Shown piece by piece: positions 61,791 through 64,000 of a stretch of DNA of 64,000 nucleotides. Both the position numbers and the translations under genes were made by a program. The DNA comes from Pseudonocardia sp. TRM90224 (GTDB taxonomy: Bacteria; Actinomycetota; Actinomycetes; Mycobacteriales; Pseudonocardiaceae): assembly GCF_021245725.1 (NCBI RefSeq), contig NZ_JAJGSX010000032.1:39627-103626 (forward strand), given 5' to 3'. The notes under the pieces were generated by a model. The model had not been told where the DNA came from. It saw only the letters and a program-made list of their open reading frames with translations, and did not search any database. The stretch's first letter is position 1; each line of letters opens with the position of its first letter.

Positions 61791-62480
61791 GTGTCTGAGC
61801 GAGTGGCGTATCTCGCCATACGAGGGTTTGGGGCACTCAGCCTCGCTGTCGGGATCGCCAGCCTGATTATGTTTCCGGCTCAATGGTCGAACGTGACAGC
61901 GGGTTCCTCAGCGCCGGTCTGCACCTCGACGTCTCTGGCGGAGGAGGCCTGCCTCAGGCACGTCCCGGGCCGGATCGCAGAAACCCGAGGCGGCGGCTGG
62001 AAGATTCGGCACCACTTCGTCCCGATTCACACCTCCGAGCAGGATGCTTGGGTTCACCTGCCCGACGACGACGTCCAACCAGTGCCTGCCGCGACCCGGG
62101 AACTGATCTCGGGCGTCGACGTAACGGCACTTTATTGGAAGGATGACCCGGTCGCGTTCGAGACATCCCACGGCCGAGTGGTACCGGACGGCGCCGATCT
62201 GCACTCCCGGACCAACTTCCTCTGGGGTGGTCTGATTGGCGTGTGCCTTGGCGGGATCGCCTGGTTCACACCGAACACCGATAGACGCCGCAAGGCCGAC
62301 ATGCCACCTCCGCGATGGCTCGTAATCGCCAACAGGACGTTTCTGGTGGGCTTGTTGGCTGGTGGTGGGACGATCTTCGCCACGAACGAACAGGCGAAGC
62401 TGATCACGTTCGGGGTCGTCGGGACGGCCGTAGGTTTATTAGTGACAGCTAGGGCCTCAGCGGCAAGCTCGGCGAAATGA
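61791..62480 (+). CDS. hypothetical membrane protein, probably leaderless
   Basis: 229 residues from GTG at 61791. One N-terminal membrane segment, an extracytoplasmic domain with two cysteines (VCTSTSLAEEACLRHVPG) and a beta-rich look, then three membrane segments near the C-terminus. Layout resembles DUF3592-like proteins, not verified. A -10 TACGAT ends 6 bases before the GTG with a -35 TTGGCC 18 bases further up. Base composition is less GC-rich than its surroundings, hinting at acquisition. Confidence 0.65.
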   Translation: MSERVAYLAIRGFGALSLAVGIASLIMFPAQWSNVTAGSSAPVCTSTSLAEEACLRHVPGRIAETRGGGWKIRHHFVPIHTSEQDAWVHLPDDDVQPVPAATRELISGVDVTALYWKDDPVAFETSHGRVVPDGADLHSRTNFLWGGLIGVCLGGIAWFTPNTDRRRKADMPPPRWLVIANRTFLVGLLAGGGTIFATNEQAKLITFGVVGTAVGLLVTARASAASSAK

Positions 62481-62834
62481 CACGCCGCGAACCTACTACT
62501 TCCGTTGCTACTCGCCCACCCGGTCGCGCTGACCGAGCTGGTCCGCGTCGCCGGAGCGCGCTGCGAGATCACGGGCGGTGAACTGGCAACCATTCGGCAG
62601 GTGCGAGTAGCTTGTGCTTGATTCGCGTCATTCCTCCGGTCCCCCGTGAGCCGGCTGCTCGAGATCCTGCTCGATCGCCGCCGACGAGGCGAAGCCGGCC
62701 CGCCGCCGCGCTTCAGCCTCTGTCGTCATGGCCGGCCCATTTGCGACTGGACGGCTGGCCGCGCCGGGGGAACCTCTGTGCACGGCCCCAACCGGCCGCG
62801 CGGGTTTCTCGATCCCCTCCGTAGGAACCCGGCG
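62481..62834. other. intergenic region
   Basis: About 350 bases. The plus strand near 62485-62620 reads as a 45-codon frame without start (LLLPLLLAHPVALTELVRVA) that may be the end of a lost gene. Nothing else recognised. Confidence 0.4.
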
Positions 62835-62873
62835 GATGGTGGGGCGGCTCGATCGTCGAGCCGCCCCACCATC
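62835..62873 (-). terminator. strong hairpin after the small conserved gene
   Basis: Perfect 18-bp inverted repeat (arm begins GATGGTGGGG) with a 3-base loop, 19 bases past the stop codon of the gene at 62893-63123. Confidence 0.8.
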
Positions 62874-62892
62874 GCAGAACCCTGCGATGCCC

Positions 62893-63123
62893 TCAGCCCG
62901 CGAGGCGCTCGGCGAGCATCTGCTTGCCCGCTTCGGCGCCCTTACGGCTCTCGCCCTGCGCCCGGCGGAAGAACTCGGCGAGCGCGTCGTCGCCGTCACG
63001 CTCGGCGTCCTGCGCGTATTGCTCCATCCGCAGCGCGTTGCTGAGGCACTGCTCGGTAAACCAGATCAGGTTGTAGTCCTTGTCCTTCGTACCGGTCACC
63101 TGGCCGGTCTCGGTCGTGGACAC
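62893..63123 (-). CDS. small conserved hypothetical protein
   Basis: 76 residues, soluble and helical: YNLIWFTEQCLSNALRMEQYAQDAERDGDDALAEFFRRAQGESRKGAEAGKQMLAERL. The pattern suggests a two-helix, four-helix-bundle-forming protein; no metal motif is evident. GTG start with GAGGAGG 6 bases upstream; strong terminator behind it. Function unknown. Confidence 0.75.
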   Translation of the reverse strand: MSTTETGQVTGTKDKDYNLIWFTEQCLSNALRMEQYAQDAERDGDDALAEFFRRAQGESRKGAEAGKQMLAERLAG

Positions 63124-63331
63124 CTTGCCTCCTCGTGTGGGTCGTTCGTCGTTGCCTGGCGCCTCCGAGTACCCGGCTCACGACCGAACCCACGTGCGAA
63201 GCGGGATCGCGGCAGGGAGCGCACGCTGTCCGAGGTATAGGGGGCCACTTCGCCGGGCACGGAGCCAGTACCGTTATCCGCATTCTCGGCTGCCGGTGCC
63301 GCGGCATCCGAACTGGAGGCCGCGGCCACCG

Positions 63332-63349
63332 CTGTTCTGATCAGAACAG
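63332..63349. repeat. perfect 18-bp palindrome
   Basis: CTGTTCTGATCAGAACAG is fully self-complementary. It covers the last codons and stop of the minus-strand fragment at 63341-63530. Operator, terminator core or chance cannot be told. Confidence 0.5.
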
Positions 63350-63530
63350 GCCGAGAGCGTGTAGGTCGGTCCCGATGATGTACGCGGTGTCGACGATGAC
63401 CACCGTGAGCAGAGCACCGGCGACTCCCGCGGCATGGGGCGGCGGGCGATGTCGGGGTGGTTCATCGACGTTCTGGGGTTCGTCGCCGCGGGGCTTGAGC
63501 AGCGCACCGGGGATCGTCGCAGCCGCGGCC
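63341..63530 (-). other. C-terminal part of a lost or short membrane protein
   Basis: The minus-strand frame ends HAAGVAGALLTVVIVDTAYI, IGTDLHALGLF and stop, one clear membrane helix after a Pro/Arg-rich stretch. No start codon or ribosome site was found upstream, so it is probably a remnant. Regions 63124-63331 and 63531-63640 hold nothing else recognisable. Confidence 0.35.
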
Positions 63531-63647
63531 CGTGACCGACGGGCTCGACAAGCTCGCCGTTGGTCCGGTTGAGGCTGGTGGAGGGCTTGCGCGAGGTTGA
63601 GGATCGGCGGCTCTCTGCGAGATCCAGTGCTATCTGAACTGGGTCTG

Positions 63648-63955
63648 TCACCGATCTTGTGGTGCCCGGTGCTCGCGGGCCGTTGGGTGGGATGCGCCTA
63701 TTGCTCGTTCGTACAGGCTCGCGGACCACCGGGCGTGCGGAGGATCGGTCACATACCGGAAGCCCGCCTCCTCGTAGTACCGCCGCAGCGCGGGGTTGTC
63801 GCGGGAGGTCGCCAGCCGCACCAACGGCCAGCCGCGGGCGGCGGCCTTGGCCTGCACCCAGTCGATCAGTGGTAGCCCAGACCGTGACCGCTGGCCGATC
63901 GGGCCACGGCCAGTCTGGAGATGTGAGGTGCTACGAAGATCTCGGACCCGGATCC
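63648..63955 (-). pseudogene. GNAT acetyltransferase, frameshifted
   Basis: Minus strand: GSGSEIFVAPHISRLAVARS and ASGHGLG, then a frameshift near 63868, then LIDWVQAKAAARGWPLVRLA and TSRDNPALRRYYEEAGFRYV, the usual acetyl-CoA-binding and C-terminal part of GNAT enzymes. A one-base change would restore the frame, so a sequencing error is possible. The start is near the right edge. Confidence 0.7.
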
Positions 63956-64000
63956 CATAGGATCTAGTCCGGAAGGTGATGCAGGAATGGCAAGGAAATA

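Noticed and set aside
63332..63349. LexA (SOS) box
   Set aside because: The palindrome CTGTTCTGATCAGAACAG does not match the actinobacterial SOS consensus (GAAC-N4-GTTC type) and lies at a gene end.
1..64000. CRISPR arrays, tRNA or rRNA genes, phage modules
   Set aside because: No regularly spaced repeats, cloverleaf-type sequences or structural phage genes were found by eye; a tRNA scan was not possible.

Overview
The window is GC-rich throughout, uses GTG as well as ATG starts, overlaps stop and start codons in long operons, and carries LysX-like, MmpL-like and TetR/GntR-rich gene content. This points to a high-GC actinomycete, most likely near Pseudonocardia/Pseudonocardiaceae; the genus is an inference from gene content. 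No rRNA, tRNA, CRISPR array or phage module was seen.

Layout. 0.1-1.3 kb: a TerC membrane protein. 1.4-7.3 kb: an operon (substrate-binding lipoprotein, permease, ATPase, M20 amidohydrolase, PLP-dependent C-S lyase-type enzyme) facing a GntR/FadR regulator across a perfect 12-bp inverted repeat. 7.3-13.1 kb: accessory genes (YciI proteins, two TetR regulators, a type-B carboxylesterase) mixed with scars: an IS630 remnant and a short direct repeat of the 3' end of the lyase gene. 13.1-25.7 kb: a probable envelope/stress block (DoxX-like protein, YqhA, DUF2076 protein, Na+/H+ antiporter, a LysX-like lipid aminoacyltransferase with an eroded synthetase domain, a membrane-anchored esterase, a NarL-type two-component system, a polytopic DUF418-like protein and an ABC exporter). 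Four promoter regions in this block share a GCCGACCGG element.

27.0-45.7 kb is the centrepiece: a catabolic island for an indole/aromatic amine. Aldehyde dehydrogenase, copper amine oxidase, an iacABCDEF-like indole-3-acetate (IAA) operon, flavin reductase (iacG-like), amidase (iacH-like), two transporters and catechol ortho-cleavage genes (catB, catA, catC) together read as tryptamine -> indole acetaldehyde -> IAA -> catechol -> muconate -> 3-oxoadipate enol-lactone. A FixJ-type response regulator and a double-PAS histidine kinase are interleaved, and both divergent iac promoters carry a similar 17-bp box. The plus-strand operon has twelve main genes, most joined by 4-8 base overlaps.

46.3-51.9 kb: an RhtX/FptX-like MFS permease, two ABC half-transporters and a TetR regulator, resembling a metallophore import set. 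52.6-56.6 kb: a formamide/amide module (AmiS channel, formamidase, FmdB-like zinc ribbon, AmiC-like cytoplasmic binding protein, MarR regulator). 57.2-60.1 kb: an MMPL transporter under a divergent TetR with two matching 22-bp operators. 60-64 kb: small membrane proteins between IS5-type transposase remnants, a small conserved gene with a strong terminator, and a frameshifted acetyltransferase at the edge.

All functions rest on motif and family recognition by eye; no database search was run.
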